Shown: positions 50,732-59,621, counted from the stretch's first letter. The stretch is 64,000 nt of DNA from an uncultured Acidimicrobiales bacterium (GCA_938015295.1 CALLQB010000035.1:1-64000); one strand, 5' to 3'. Notes: a model not told the origin generated them from the letters alone. A program made the numbers and translations.

Positions 50732-53142
50732 CCATCACCACCAACGACACCACGAATGATCTGTCTGAGGGGCGCTCGCTCGAGGACCTCATGGCGCAAG
50801 CGCGTCAAATACGCGACGAACGCTTTGGCACACGGGTGACGTACTCGCCCAAGGTGTTCATTCCCCTCACGATGCTTTGTCAGGACAAGTGCGGGTATTG
50901 CACCTTCGCACAGCCCCCAGCTCGCCTCGACGACGTGTACCTCTCACCCGAGCAGGTACTCGAGATCGCCAAAGCTGGCGCCCAAGTCGGATGCCATGAA
51001 GCCTTATTCACGCTCGGCGAACGCCCCGAGCTTCGCTACCCAGCGGCTGGCGAATGGCTCGAAGCTCACGGGTATTCCTCGACCGTCGAATACCTCGCCG
51101 CGATGGCAAAACTTGTCCTTGAGGAGACCGGACTTCTCCCCCACGCAAACGCCGGTGCGCTTACCGGTGAAGAGCTCTTGTCACTGCGCCCGTACTCGCC
51201 GTCGCAGGGAATGATGATCGAATCGCTCAACCCCGACCTCGATGCCCATCGTGGCTCACCCGACAAGACGCCCGAACGCCGCCTCGCGACGCTCGAAGCC
51301 GCCGGCGAGAACAAGATCCCCTACACCACGGGCATTCTCGTCGGTATCGGTGAAAGCCGCCAGGACCGCATCGATGCCCTCGAAGCCATCGCCGCCTCGC
51401 ATCGACGTCACGGCCACGTGCAAGAAGTCATTGTGCAGAACTTCCTCCCGAAGGAAGGCACCGGCATGCATAAGCATCCACCGTGTCCACGCGAAGACTT
51501 CCTCGAAGCCATTGCGCTCGCCCGCATCATTTTGCCGCCATCGATCCACCTTCAAGCGCCACCGAACCTCTCTGACGACTTCGGTGACCTGCTTGATGCG
51601 GGAATCGATGACTGGGGCGGCGTCTCGCCGGTAACCGCCGACCACGTCAACCCCGAGCGTCCATGGCCAGCGCTAGACCGGCTTCGCGAAGTAACCGAAG
51701 AGCGTGGCCACGCTCTGGCGCCTCGCCTCACGATCTACCCAGAGTTCGCGCTCGACACCGACGTCTGGGTCGACCCAAATCTCTTATTTCCCCTGATGGA
51801 TCGCTCCGACGCCGAGGCGATGGGTCGCGACGACCCGGGTTCGCTGCTCCCTGAAAAAACGATGGAGAACGCAAAGGCGAACGACGGCGCCGATGTACTG
51901 GTTGTCGGCGAAGAGTCAACCCAGTGGTATTCGGGATCGAACAACGAGCCGCCGGTGCTTGTTCCCGGCCACGCGAGCGCTGGTGGCGCGGTCGGCGAAG
52001 TCCTGCAGGGTGTCCTCGCCGGTCAGGAGGTCGGTCACGCCGAAATCGTGACCCTGTTCAGCGCTCGGGGCCCTGAGGTCAACGCCGTTGCCGAGGTCGC
52101 CGATCAGCTCCGCTCTGACGCCGTGGGCGATGTCGTCACGTGGGTTTCGAACCGCAACATCAATTACACCAACGTGTGCACCTTTAAATGTCGCTTTTGC
52201 GGGTTCTCTAAGGGCCCAATGAGTCTGAACCTGCGCGGCACGCCCTACCTCCTCACCATCGATGACATCGCCGACCGGGCTCGTGAAGCAGCCGAGATGG
52301 GTGCAACCGAAGTTTGTCTACAAGGTGGGATCCATCCTGATTTCGACGGCGACTACTACCTCGATGTCACCCAGGCCGTCAAGAATGCCGTGCCCGACAT
52401 GCACGTACACGGTTTCACCGCCCTCGAGGTGACCGAGGGAGCCAAGCGGCTCGACGAACCCCTCGGCGAGTACCTCAAGAGGATGATGGCGGCCGGCCTG
52501 CGATCGCTGCCGGGGACCGCCGCCGAGATCCTCGACGACGACATTCGCCACATCTTGTGCCCCGATAAAATCAACACCGAAGAGTGGCTCGAAGCCCATC
52601 GCATTGCGCATAGCGTTGGCCTCCGGTCGAATATCACCATTATGTTCGGCGCTGTCGAGCAGACCGAACACTGGGCAACCCACATCATCCGCACCCGAGA
52701 TTTGCAGAAAGAGACCGGCGGATTCACCGAGTTCGTCGGCCTTCCGTTTGTGCACATGGCGTCGCCGATTTACCTGCAGCGCAAGGCGCGGCGCGGTCCG
52801 ACGTTCCGCGAAATGTTGCTCATGCATGCCGTGGCGCGCATCTCGTATCACGGGCTTATCGACAACATCCAGGGTTCGTGGGTCAAGGGTGGCTTCTCAA
52901 CGATCCGCCAGCTTTTGCAGGCCGGCGTCAACGACCTCGGAGGCACACTGATCAACGAGAACATCTCGCGGGCCGCAGGTGCCGAACACGGCCAAGAGGT
53001 CGACGGCAATGACTTCAAGCAACTTGTCGAACCCCTAGGTCGCACACTCGTGCAGCGCGGCACCCTGTACAACCACATCGAAGAACCAATCAACCTCGAC
53101 GTTGTGGCGCCCCGAACCAGAATCCCCGTACTCGGCAGCTAA
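50728..53142 (+). CDS. fbiC: FbiC, F420 deazaflavin (FO) synthase (CofG-CofH fusion)
   Basis: 804 residues with two radical SAM domains. The first cluster, C51-x3-C-x2-C (MLCQDKCGYCTF), is the CofG half (about 40-380). The second, C484-x3-C-x2-C (VCTFKCRFCGFSK), is the CofH half (about 470-800, with MFGAVEQTEHWATHI and GTLINENISRAAG). Together they make 7,8-didemethyl-8-hydroxy-5-deazariboflavin from tyrosine and the riboflavin precursor. Fusion is standard for actinobacteria. Translationally coupled to an hxlR-type gene, which is not a usual fbiC partner. Confidence 0.96.
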   Translation: MTITTNDTTNDLSEGRSLEDLMAQARQIRDERFGTRVTYSPKVFIPLTMLCQDKCGYCTFAQPPARLDDVYLSPEQVLEIAKAGAQVGCHEALFTLGERPELRYPAAGEWLEAHGYSSTVEYLAAMAKLVLEETGLLPHANAGALTGEELLSLRPYSPSQGMMIESLNPDLDAHRGSPDKTPERRLATLEAAGENKIPYTTGILVGIGESRQDRIDALEAIAASHRRHGHVQEVIVQNFLPKEGTGMHKHPPCPREDFLEAIALARIILPPSIHLQAPPNLSDDFGDLLDAGIDDWGGVSPVTADHVNPERPWPALDRLREVTEERGHALAPRLTIYPEFALDTDVWVDPNLLFPLMDRSDAEAMGRDDPGSLLPEKTMENAKANDGADVLVVGEESTQWYSGSNNEPPVLVPGHASAGGAVGEVLQGVLAGQEVGHAEIVTLFSARGPEVNAVAEVADQLRSDAVGDVVTWVSNRNINYTNVCTFKCRFCGFSKGPMSLNLRGTPYLLTIDDIADRAREAAEMGATEVCLQGGIHPDFDGDYYLDVTQAVKNAVPDMHVHGFTALEVTEGAKRLDEPLGEYLKRMMAAGLRSLPGTAAEILDDDIRHILCPDKINTEEWLEAHRIAHSVGLRSNITIMFGAVEQTEHWATHIIRTRDLQKETGGFTEFVGLPFVHMASPIYLQRKARRGPTFREMLLMHAVARISYHGLIDNIQGSWVKGGFSTIRQLLQAGVNDLGGTLINENISRAAGAEHGQEVDGNDFKQLVEPLGRTLVQRGTLYNHIEEPINLDVVAPRTRIPVLGS

Positions 53143-53144
53143 CT

Positions 53145-53197
53145 CAAAGGGGTCAGGCACTTTTGGGGTCAGGCACTTAAGGTGCCTGACCCCTTTG
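53145..53197. repeat. REP-like palindromic element, copy 2
   Basis: A 53-bp element with two left arms GGGGTCAGGCACTT and one right arm AAGGTGCCTGACCCC, bounded by CAAAGGGG and CCCCTTTG. It matches the reverse complement of copy 1 at 8652-8706 almost base for base. It sits immediately after the fbiC stop and could also act as a terminator hairpin. Confidence 0.9.
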
Positions 53198-53222
53198 CGC
53201 GCTGGTAGTGCTGGTGAGGGCG

Positions 53223-53228
53223 TAGAAT
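53223..53228 (+). promoter_or_regulatory. -10 box TAGAAT, leaderless geometry
   Basis: TAGAAT is 6 nt before the ATG of the LOG-like gene, so that gene does not rely on readthrough from fbiC. Confidence 0.5.
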
Positions 53229-53234
53229 TCGCCC

Positions 53235-54272
53235 ATGGAACATCTCCCCCGCTACCGCACCGGTGACGACGGCATCGACCGGGCAATCGCCGAACTTATC
53301 GATCTGAGTGGTATCACCGAAGATCAAGATCTGCTGTACGAAACGATTGTCTCGTCGATTCGTATGGGCCGCGAGCGAGTGGGCCGTGGCGACCTCAAAC
53401 TGGTCAACGCTGCACTGAAGGAACTCCGCTACGCGTTTCTGGTTTTCGAGCCGTATCGCCACGCCCAAAAGTGCACCATCTTTGGATCGGCGCGCACGAA
53501 ACCAGACGACCCGTCCTACGCCTGCGCTCGCGACTTTGGTGCCGCAATGGCAGCCAAGGACTGGATGGTCATGACCGGCGCAGGGCCGGGGATCATGGCA
53601 GCAGGGCTGGAAGGCGCCGGAACCGAAAACAGTTTCGGCATCAATATTCAGCTGCCGTTCGAATCAAGCGCCAATGAATTCATCGTCGACGACCCGAAGC
53701 TCATCAACTTTCGCTACTTCTTCACCCGCAAGTTGACCTTCATGAAGGAGTCGCATGGGTATGCATTACTGCCCGGCGGTTTCGGCACGATGGATGAGGC
53801 ATTCGAGTTGCTCACCTTGATGCAGACCGGAAAGACGTTCCTCGCTCCCGTAGTGCTGCTCGATCCGCCCGGCAACACTTACTGGGACACGTGGCGAGAG
53901 TTCGTCGTTCGCGAACTGCTGGGGCAAAACCTGATCAGTGAGTCGGATCTCGACCTGGTCTTTCTCACCGACGATATCGATGCAGCGGTGAACGAAATCT
54001 GCCGCTTTTATAAGGCGTACCACTCATCGCGTTACGTCGGTAACCGCTTGATTATGCGGCTCACCAGAGAGTTGAGCGACGACGAACTCTCGACAATGAA
54101 CAGCGAGTTTGGCGACATCATTGAAACGGGTTCAATCGAGCGTACAGAGGTGACACAAAGCGAGATTGACGACAAGGACGAACTCGACAAACACCGCATC
54201 GCCATGAAATTCAATCGGGCAGGGCACGCACGACTGAGGCAAATGGTCGACTACATCAACGACAACACCTGA
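53235..54272 (+). CDS. LOG-family (TIGR00730-like) Rossmann-fold protein
   Basis: 345 residues. TGAGPGIMAAGLEGAGTENS and LLPGGFGTMDEAFELLTLMQ (about 118-205) are the nucleotide-binding and PGGxGTxxE motifs of the LOG/lysine-decarboxylase-like family. Members are cytokinin-activating phosphoribohydrolases or nucleotide 5'-monophosphate nucleosidases. The N-terminal 75 and C-terminal 90 residues are longer than in simple LOG proteins and resemble the PpnN-like class, so a nucleosidase is plausible. The next gene starts 2 nt after the stop. Confidence 0.85.
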   Translation: MEHLPRYRTGDDGIDRAIAELIDLSGITEDQDLLYETIVSSIRMGRERVGRGDLKLVNAALKELRYAFLVFEPYRHAQKCTIFGSARTKPDDPSYACARDFGAAMAAKDWMVMTGAGPGIMAAGLEGAGTENSFGINIQLPFESSANEFIVDDPKLINFRYFFTRKLTFMKESHGYALLPGGFGTMDEAFELLTLMQTGKTFLAPVVLLDPPGNTYWDTWREFVVRELLGQNLISESDLDLVFLTDDIDAAVNEICRFYKAYHSSRYVGNRLIMRLTRELSDDELSTMNSEFGDIIETGSIERTEVTQSEIDDKDELDKHRIAMKFNRAGHARLRQMVDYINDNT

Positions 54273-54273
54273 A

Positions 54274-54978
54274 GTGGCCGCTACTCATCGACCCGTCATC
54301 GGCATCACGACCTGGCAGCGACCCTCGGCCGAATATCCCTACGAGCCTGCGGTTGCGACCCTGGCGAGCGAGTACGTCGATGCGGTGATCGATGCCGGAG
54401 GTTTACCGCTGTTGATGAGTGAGTATCCGTCGGATCAGTGCGCTCAACTCGTTGCCTTGCTCGATGGACTTATCCTGTCGGGCGGTGGCGACGTCGACCC
54501 CGCTGCCTACGGCGCGGCCAACGCCGGTCTCAGTAGCGGCATCGACGAAACACGCGATGCGTTCGAAACTGGCTTGCTCGGCGTGGCCCTCGACGCGAAC
54601 CTGCCAACGTTAGGCATCTGTCGCGGTCAGCAGATCATTAACGTCGCCTTGGGCGGAACCCTCGTTCAAGATGTCAAACATCTCGACGCGCATAGCGCTG
54701 ATCCTCCGTCGCTCAACGATCGCCATGACGTCGCAATCGCGGCTGGTTCGTGGCTTGCTGGCGTGTATGGCGCTACCGCTGCAGTGAACTCGCTTCACCA
54801 TCAGGCGATTGGTGTCGTCGCCGACTCGTTGCTGCCCGTGGCTACCGCAGCTGACGGTGTCGTTGAGGCGGTCGAACACAAAGACCGACCGCTGTGTGCC
54901 GTGCAGTGGCACCCAGAGAAAATGCGGACCGATGGCGGCGACACCCTTTTCGCCGCATGGGTCGCAACGTTGGCCTAG
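54274..54978 (+). CDS. Class I glutamine amidotransferase-like hydrolase (peptidase C26)
   Basis: 234 residues. LSGGGDVDPAAYG, GICRGQQIINVALGGTLVQD (nucleophile Cys about 114) and AVQWHPEKM (His-Glu) match the gamma-glutamyl-gamma-aminobutyrate hydrolase (PuuD) family. It hydrolyses gamma-glutamyl amides. No putrescine-degradation genes are nearby, so the physiological substrate is open. GTG start, 1 nt after the LOG gene stop, hence translationally coupled. Confidence 0.88.
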   Translation: MAATHRPVIGITTWQRPSAEYPYEPAVATLASEYVDAVIDAGGLPLLMSEYPSDQCAQLVALLDGLILSGGGDVDPAAYGAANAGLSSGIDETRDAFETGLLGVALDANLPTLGICRGQQIINVALGGTLVQDVKHLDAHSADPPSLNDRHDVAIAAGSWLAGVYGATAAVNSLHHQAIGVVADSLLPVATAADGVVEAVEHKDRPLCAVQWHPEKMRTDGGDTLFAAWVATLA

Positions 54979-54987
54979 CGGCAGCAG

Positions 54988-55191
54988 CTACCAATCGCTT
55001 GTCTGGGGGTCGGCAAGCAGATGCGCTGCCTTCTCGACCGCCCGGCGAGCTCTGGTCAACCGTTTTTCGTCGACGGGCATCTCTGAGGCACCCTCTTCAA
55101 GCGAAGTACGCAGGACGTCGATTGCTCGGTCGGCTAGTTCTTCGGCGATTGCTTCCAACCGCTCGCGAATATCGTCGAATTCTCCACTCAC
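54988..55191 (-). CDS. Small helical hypothetical protein
   Basis: About 67 residues, almost fully helical and charged (EFDDIRERLEAIAEELADRA ... RARRAVEKAAHLLADPQTSD). No family recognised. The frame is open to an ATG at 55269, but that extension would overlap the divergent gene at 55255 and reads like promoter sequence, so the GTG at 55191 is preferred. AGAGAGG precedes it closely. Confidence 0.5.
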   Translation of the reverse strand: MSGEFDDIRERLEAIAEELADRAIDVLRTSLEEGASEMPVDEKRLTRARRAVEKAAHLLADPQTSDW

Positions 55192-55254
55192 CTCTCTATG
55201 TATAGTCCGTGCCTGTGACACGTTCCGACCTCGCCGGGCCAGTAGGTTCTCGGC

Positions 55255-55962
55255 GTGGATGATCTTCATGAATGGGTTTCGTTTCGAGACGACGAGGGCG
55301 ATGTCTATCTACTCGACGCGACGTTTCTCACCAGCAACTGGACCTGCATCTTCGGTGCAGGATGTAGCGGGGTGCTCTCCAAGCCGACGCCAGCGCTCGA
55401 ACAAGGTTGCTGCAGTCATGGCGCCCATTTCTCCGATCAGGATGACCACGACCGGGTGATGGCAGCATCCTCGCGCCTCACCGCCGAGGATTGGCAACAT
55501 ATCGATAGCCCTGTGGTGATCGATGTCGACGCAGACGGCGACCAAATGACGGCGGTCGTCGACGACGGCTGCGTATTTCTCAACCGACCCGACTTCGCTG
55601 GTGGAGCGGGCTGTGCGCTGCATCGCGCCGCTCTACGAGTTGGTGAACGGCCGCTCGACTGGAAACCTGATGTCTGCTGGCAGCTGCCGTTACGCCTCGA
55701 CGCACACGAAGACGACAACGGCGTTACCACCACCATGCTTCGCGAATGGAAGCGGCACGACTGGGGCGTCGGGGGCCAAGAGTTTCATTGGTGGTGCACC
55801 GAGGACCACCAGGCGTTCGTCGAGCGCGAGCCGGTGTATGTGACGTTACGCGACGAGATCACCGAATTGGTCGGTGACGAGGTGTATGAAGCGTTCGTTG
55901 AACACGCGAGCGGGCGCGGCGTCGCGGCATTCTTGCCGCACCCAGCAGTCGACCAGATCTAG
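55255..55962 (+). CDS. Cysteine-rich hypothetical protein, YkgJ-like
   Basis: 235 residues. A cysteine cluster near the N-terminus (WTCIFGAGCSG, QGCCSHGAHF) and further cysteines in DGCVFLNRPDFAGGAGCALH suggest a metal or iron-sulfur site like that of YkgJ/DUF3109 proteins. WHxWCTEDH-type tryptophan/histidine residues lie later (EFHWWCTEDHQA). Conserved in actinobacteria as far as I recall, with no assigned function. GTG start; TATAGT at 55201-55206 is a likely -10 with a leader of about 40 nt. Confidence 0.65.
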   Translation: MDDLHEWVSFRDDEGDVYLLDATFLTSNWTCIFGAGCSGVLSKPTPALEQGCCSHGAHFSDQDDHDRVMAASSRLTAEDWQHIDSPVVIDVDADGDQMTAVVDDGCVFLNRPDFAGGAGCALHRAALRVGERPLDWKPDVCWQLPLRLDAHEDDNGVTTTMLREWKRHDWGVGGQEFHWWCTEDHQAFVEREPVYVTLRDEITELVGDEVYEAFVEHASGRGVAAFLPHPAVDQI

Positions 55963-55984
55963 AGCGGATCTAGACCAGATCTAG
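55951..55984. repeat. Short direct repeat GACCAGATCTAG
   Basis: GACCAGATCTAG occurs at 55951-55962 and 55973-55984, with a third GATCTAG between them. The first copy contains the stop of the 55255 gene; the array fills the 25-bp space before the convergent gene end. Confidence 0.7.
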
Positions 55985-55987
55985 GGT

Positions 55988-56305
55988 CTAGGCAGACTCT
56001 GCTTCGGGCTCTCCGTCGGGCGTTGTACCGGCAAGGGGCGTTGCGGTTTCGTCGGCCTCGGCATCGGTGTCAGCAGGGGCCTCGATGGCCTCCGCAGCGT
56101 CGGCGGGAGCCTCGGCCTGCTTTGCCTCGTATTCTGCTGCGACGTCGGCCCACTGTGAATACTCGTCGGCCACGTCTTCCCAGTCGGAGACCCCATTGGG
56201 GTCGGCATCGGACTCCAGGCTGTCAAGCAGACCATCAAGGTCCACATTATCCGAGCGCTTCAGCGCTCGAGCCTCTTCAAACCGTCTGTGGCGACCCTTT
56301 TTCAC
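55988..56305 (-). CDS. Acidic hypothetical protein with basic N-terminus
   Basis: 105 residues. The first 20 are basic (VKKGRHRRFEEARALKRSDN), then acidic and aspartate-rich with a repeated WxDVAxEY pattern (SDWEDVADEYSQWADVAAEY), and an Ala/Glu/Pro/Thr-rich disordered tail. No family recognised. Start at the GTG at 56305, which has GGAG 8 nt upstream; the ATG 38 codons earlier lacks support. Confidence 0.5.
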   Translation of the reverse strand: MKKGRHRRFEEARALKRSDNVDLDGLLDSLESDADPNGVSDWEDVADEYSQWADVAAEYEAKQAEAPADAAEAIEAPADTDAEADETATPLAGTTPDGEPEAESA

Positions 56306-56425
56306 GGGAAACGCTCCAACTATTGCGTGTCTATACCAAGGAGTCACTATACATCGTATGTACCGGTCAGACAGGCAACTGTGTGCCGAAAAACCAAGAA
56401 ATGCCCCTACCGGGCCCAATTTTGC

Positions 56426-57610
56426 TCAGGATTCGACGGGCTTATGGCTTCTGGCTTCAAGAATGAGTCCATCGCGGCCATTAAAGGCCAGAGCAGCGTT
56501 GCCGTCCATAAGGCGTGCCACCGGCTCACCAGCAAGTTCTTTCCGCCAACCGGTACCCAAGCGGGCGTCGCCGTCACCGCGAACAAATGCCTCGATGTCG
56601 TTTCGCGACGCAAGCAACGCCGGGTCGAGAGAAAGTTCCTTCGATAATTGGCTAACCCAAGCGGAAATGAGCGTCACCGCAGGGCGCATTTCCTTGAGCG
56701 AGTTTGCGCGATCAGGGGTCTTGAGTAGCACGGGATCGGTGTCAATGCCTTCGGCGATGACCTCGAGGATCATGTCTTTGACATTGCCTTTGAGATGTCG
56801 ATCGTCGAGTCCACGTACCGACTTCAGCTTCTCGATGGTCAGCGGCTTTTTCTGGGCAAGAGCAACCACGGCGAGGTCGGGCAGCACGAACCGTACCGGC
56901 TGGTCGATCTCGGCGGCGCGCCGCTCGCGCCACGCTGCAACGGCCTGGGCGACGGCAAGACTGGTGCCACGAAGGTGGCGAACGTCTTTGATCTTCAGCC
57001 AAGCGTCGGCAGGGTCGCGCGATGGTCGGCCGCGGAGCCGGAAGTTCTCGCACTCTTGTTCGGCCCAGACAAGGCGACCGCGCTTTTCGAGGTCTTCGCG
57101 GAGAATTCGGGTGACTTCGAGCAGATCGGCGACATCGGACGCGGCGTAGGTGGTCTGGCCCGGCGTCAGCGGACGAGCAAGCCAATCGGTAAGACGGTCT
57201 CCCTTCGGAAGGCGCTTATCGAGAAAACGTTCGTGAAGTGCCGACAACGACGGTGAACTCATGCCGATAAAGCCGGCAGCAATCTGGGTGTCGAACAGTC
57301 GCGACGGAATAGTATCGGTCGCAAGATCGAGGACTTCAAGGTCCTGTTGCGACGCGTGCATTACCGCCGTGCCGGGGCCATCGAGCACTGCGGAAAGCGG
57401 CTCGAGCGAAACAGCCAACGGGTCGATCAGAACCGGCTCGCCGCCTGGCCACAGCACCTGCACCAACGCAACCTTGGGGTAATAGGTGCGTTCTCGGTGG
57501 AATTCGGTATCGACGGCGTAGACGTCGTGCTCAAGAAGACTTGCAACGACATCGTCGAGGTGACCCGACGTCTCGACGATCGGAATGTCTGCGCTGTCCA
57601 GATCGCTCAC
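56426..57610 (-). CDS. rnd: Ribonuclease D
   Basis: 394 residues. The DEDD exonuclease motifs are present: AVDTEFHRE (motif I, about 32), VMHASQQDLEVL (motif II, about 88) and YAASDVADLLEVTR (motif III, about 155). One or two HRDC domains follow (about 205-280 and later), and a C-terminal tail. It trims tRNA 3' ends and other RNAs. GTG start overlaps the rhodanese stop by 4 nt (GTGA), so the two are cotranslated. Confidence 0.9.
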   Translation of the reverse strand: MSDLDSADIPIVETSGHLDDVVASLLEHDVYAVDTEFHRERTYYPKVALVQVLWPGGEPVLIDPLAVSLEPLSAVLDGPGTAVMHASQQDLEVLDLATDTIPSRLFDTQIAAGFIGMSSPSLSALHERFLDKRLPKGDRLTDWLARPLTPGQTTYAASDVADLLEVTRILREDLEKRGRLVWAEQECENFRLRGRPSRDPADAWLKIKDVRHLRGTSLAVAQAVAAWRERRAAEIDQPVRFVLPDLAVVALAQKKPLTIEKLKSVRGLDDRHLKGNVKDMILEVIAEGIDTDPVLLKTPDRANSLKEMRPAVTLISAWVSQLSKELSLDPALLASRNDIEAFVRGDGDARLGTGWRKELAGEPVARLMDGNAALAFNGRDGLILEARSHKPVES

Positions 57611-57930
57611 TCGGCAGGACCGCTGACGGTTGGTTTGCCGGCGGCAACCCACGCATTTGTGCCGCCAGCGACATTCACCGTTTCGTGCCCGGCAGCTCGG
57701 AGAAAGTCGGCAGCGGTGAGGCTTCGGCCTCCGGCGGCGCAAATCACGTAGAGAGGTCCATCGCCACTGATCTCGCCAGCGCGGCTCGGGACGTCGCCCA
57801 GAGGAATGTGGAGCCCTCCCGCTACGCGCTCGGCGAGCCACTCGTGGTCTTCGCGAACATCCAGCAAACGGGCTCCGGCTGCGAGCGCAGCCTCGAGTCC
57901 TTCGATGTCAATTTCAGGTACGTTACTCAA
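57607..57930 (-). CDS. Single-domain rhodanese
   Basis: 107 residues, one rhodanese domain. The active-site loop is YVICAAGGRSLTAADFL, with the catalytic Cys about 70 in a CAAGGRS loop. DVREDHEWLAERVAGGLHIP is the entry motif. Such proteins carry sulfane sulfur, but the target is unknown. TTG start with GGAGAGAAT upstream. Downstream of mobA, which could place it in molybdenum cofactor or sulfur chemistry. Confidence 0.88.
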   Translation of the reverse strand: MSNVPEIDIEGLEAALAAGARLLDVREDHEWLAERVAGGLHIPLGDVPSRAGEISGDGPLYVICAAGGRSLTAADFLRAAGHETVNVAGGTNAWVAAGKPTVSGPAE

Positions 57931-57954
57931 ATTCTCTCCGGAGTCTGCGGCTTC

Positions 57955-58545
57955 TCAACTGTAGTCGGTGAGCTGGCGCAACACCTCTGGCGGTAGATCG
58001 TTGGGTTCATCGGCATCAGCGAACCAGGCTCGCTCATCGACGGCGAGCTCAACGACCTTGAGATCGGCAATCCCGTGGCGTACCGACCGGTCACCCGCAG
58101 CGAACCGGGCTGCCAAATGATCGAGGGCCGATCGCCGAAACGCGCTTTGGACAAACTGCGGACGACCGGCCAGAACCGGAAGCACAACGTCGATATTGTC
58201 GACAGCAAGGATTTGCTCGACGAGCAACCGCACAGCGGCGGCCGACGGTTGTAGAAGGTCACAAGGCATCGTGACAACAACGGGAGAACTTGCATGCCGG
58301 AGCGCCGAGATGATGCCTCCGAGGGGGCCCTCGCGGGGAAACAGGTCGGGAATCGACACCACATTCGGCCAGGTCTCGCTTGGGCGACCAACAACAAAGG
58401 TTTCGGTGGCGCCGGCCGCCTCGAACGCCGCAGCGACCCGCAGCGTCATCGCCGTGCCACCGAAGTCGATCAGGGCCTTGTCGACGCCCATCCGGCTGCT
58501 TGACCCGCCAGCGAGGACAGCGCCTGAAAACGGCTGGTCGGTCAT
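57955..58545 (-). CDS. mobA: Molybdenum cofactor guanylyltransferase MobA
   Basis: 196 residues. AVLAGGSSSRMGVDKALI (about 10-27) is the nucleotidyltransferase loop L-A-G-G-x-S-x-R-M-G-x-D-K. MPCDLLQPS provides the metal-binding aspartate. It attaches GMP to molybdopterin. The ATG overlaps the flavin reductase stop by 1 nt (TGATG). No other Moco genes are in this window except a MOSC protein. Confidence 0.88.
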   Translation of the reverse strand: MTDQPFSGAVLAGGSSSRMGVDKALIDFGGTAMTLRVAAAFEAAGATETFVVGRPSETWPNVVSIPDLFPREGPLGGIISALRHASSPVVVTMPCDLLQPSAAAVRLLVEQILAVDNIDVVLPVLAGRPQFVQSAFRRSALDHLAARFAAGDRSVRHGIADLKVVELAVDERAWFADADEPNDLPPEVLRQLTDYS

Positions 58546-59105
58546 CAGCCGCCGTAATTCATTCGGGTGTCCTCCATGCGGAGCACTTCGGTGTCCTCGT
58601 CACCTTGAAAGGCAGCGTTGACCACTTCACCGATGAAAAACGTGTGTTGGCCGATTTCGACGGCCGACCGAACCTCGCATTCGACGTACGCAGGAGCCTG
58701 GGTAAGCACCGGCGCGCCAGTCTGGCCATCGTGGAAGGCGAAGCCGTTGAGCGTCATCGCCGCCTCATCGACCTCGACGGGTTTCGTGAATTTGCGAACG
58801 ATGGCGCGATCTTCGCGGGCGACGGTGCATACCGTGAAGACGCCGGAGGCGTCGATGAGTTCATGGGTAAATGCCGGCTTCTCCACCCCAATGCCAACAC
58901 ATTTGGGCTCAAAGGAGACCTGCGTGACCCAGTTGGTGGTCATGCCGTTGCGCCGATCGCCGTCCCGGGAGCCAACGATGTACAACCCGTAGGGAAAGGT
59001 CCAAAGAACTCGACGGCGAAGCTTGTCGTATTCGATCTCACCTTCTTCGCCCGAGACGTCCTTTGGATACGGTCCGATTGGCCCTGAGCCACCTGGTGCT
59101 GCCAT
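58545..59105 (-). CDS. Flavin reductase family protein (FMN-binding split barrel)
   Basis: 186 residues. YGLYIVGSRDGDRRNGMTTN and WVTQVSFEPKCVGIGVEKPA (about 40-80) with GVFTVCTVARED are standard for the flavin reductase/HpaC-like split-barrel family that reduces FMN or FAD for two-component oxygenases. No partner oxygenase is next door. A TACAAT box 6 nt upstream of the ATG supports a leaderless start. It forms a unit with mobA, rhodanese and rnd downstream. Confidence 0.85.
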   Translation of the reverse strand: MAAPGGSGPIGPYPKDVSGEEGEIEYDKLRRRVLWTFPYGLYIVGSRDGDRRNGMTTNWVTQVSFEPKCVGIGVEKPAFTHELIDASGVFTVCTVAREDRAIVRKFTKPVEVDEAAMTLNGFAFHDGQTGAPVLTQAPAYVECEVRSAVEIGQHTFFIGEVVNAAFQGDEDTEVLRMEDTRMNYGG

Positions 59106-59111
59106 GTACTG

Positions 59112-59117
59112 ATTGTA
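59112..59117 (-). promoter_or_regulatory. -10 box TACAAT, leaderless geometry
   Basis: TACAAT, the closest match to consensus among the leaderless boxes here, is 6 nt before the ATG at 59105. Confidence 0.55.
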
Positions 59118-59157
59118 CCGGTCAGCCCAAGGGCACAGGACTCGCTTCGGGCAACCG

Positions 59158-59595
59158 TCAGTCGGCTGGCGGCCAGGTGGGATCGAGCTGCATCAGGAAA
59201 TGTGCGCAGCGGTCGGCTTCTTCGGCTTCGCCGATCTCTGCGGCCAAGCGCTGCAGACCAGCGAGCGCACGCAGAAAACCTCGATTGGTTTCGTGCTGCC
59301 AACGGACATAACCCGACCCCCGCCAGCCATTTTGTCGCAGCCGATCGAGACCCCGGTGATAGCCGACGCGATAGGCGGCGTAGGCCTCCGCCTGGTCGGA
59401 AGCGAGGTCGCCCATCGAGGCCCATCCCGCGAGAAACGTCGGCCAGTTGCATACGACTCGACCCACTGCGGCGCGGCGATCGCCTTCCGGCTCAGCAAGG
59501 GCCGATTCGAGCGCCACTAGTGCATCGGCAGGCTCGGGCGGAAGCACCGTCTCGGGCGGGCCAGCGGTGAGATTCACAGGGTTCATGTCGGACAT
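59158..59595 (-). CDS. DUF3151 domain protein
   Basis: 145 residues. GRVVCNWPTFLAGWASMGDL, AYAAYRVGYHRGLDRLRQNG and WRGSGYVRWQHETNRGFLRA are the marker segments of DUF3151, an actinobacterial family of unknown function that is helical and single-domain. Start chosen at 59595 because TATGCT lies 7 nt upstream; the earlier start codon is inside that box. Confidence 0.85.
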   Translation of the reverse strand: MSDMNPVNLTAGPPETVLPPEPADALVALESALAEPEGDRRAAVGRVVCNWPTFLAGWASMGDLASDQAEAYAAYRVGYHRGLDRLRQNGWRGSGYVRWQHETNRGFLRALAGLQRLAAEIGEAEEADRCAHFLMQLDPTWPPAD

Positions 59596-59602
59596 GCCCC
59601 CG

Positions 59603-59608
59603 AGCATA
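59603..59608 (-). promoter_or_regulatory. -10 box TATGCT, leaderless geometry
   Basis: TATGCT is 7 nt before the ATG of the DUF3151 gene; divergent partner at 59622-59627. Confidence 0.45.
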
Positions 59609-59621
59609 GATGTTGGCGAAC

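Noticed and set aside
56067-57149. Long plus-strand ORF of 360 codons opposite rnd
   Set aside because: Ser/Arg-rich low-information sequence with no motif; it lies opposite a well-supported RNase D gene.
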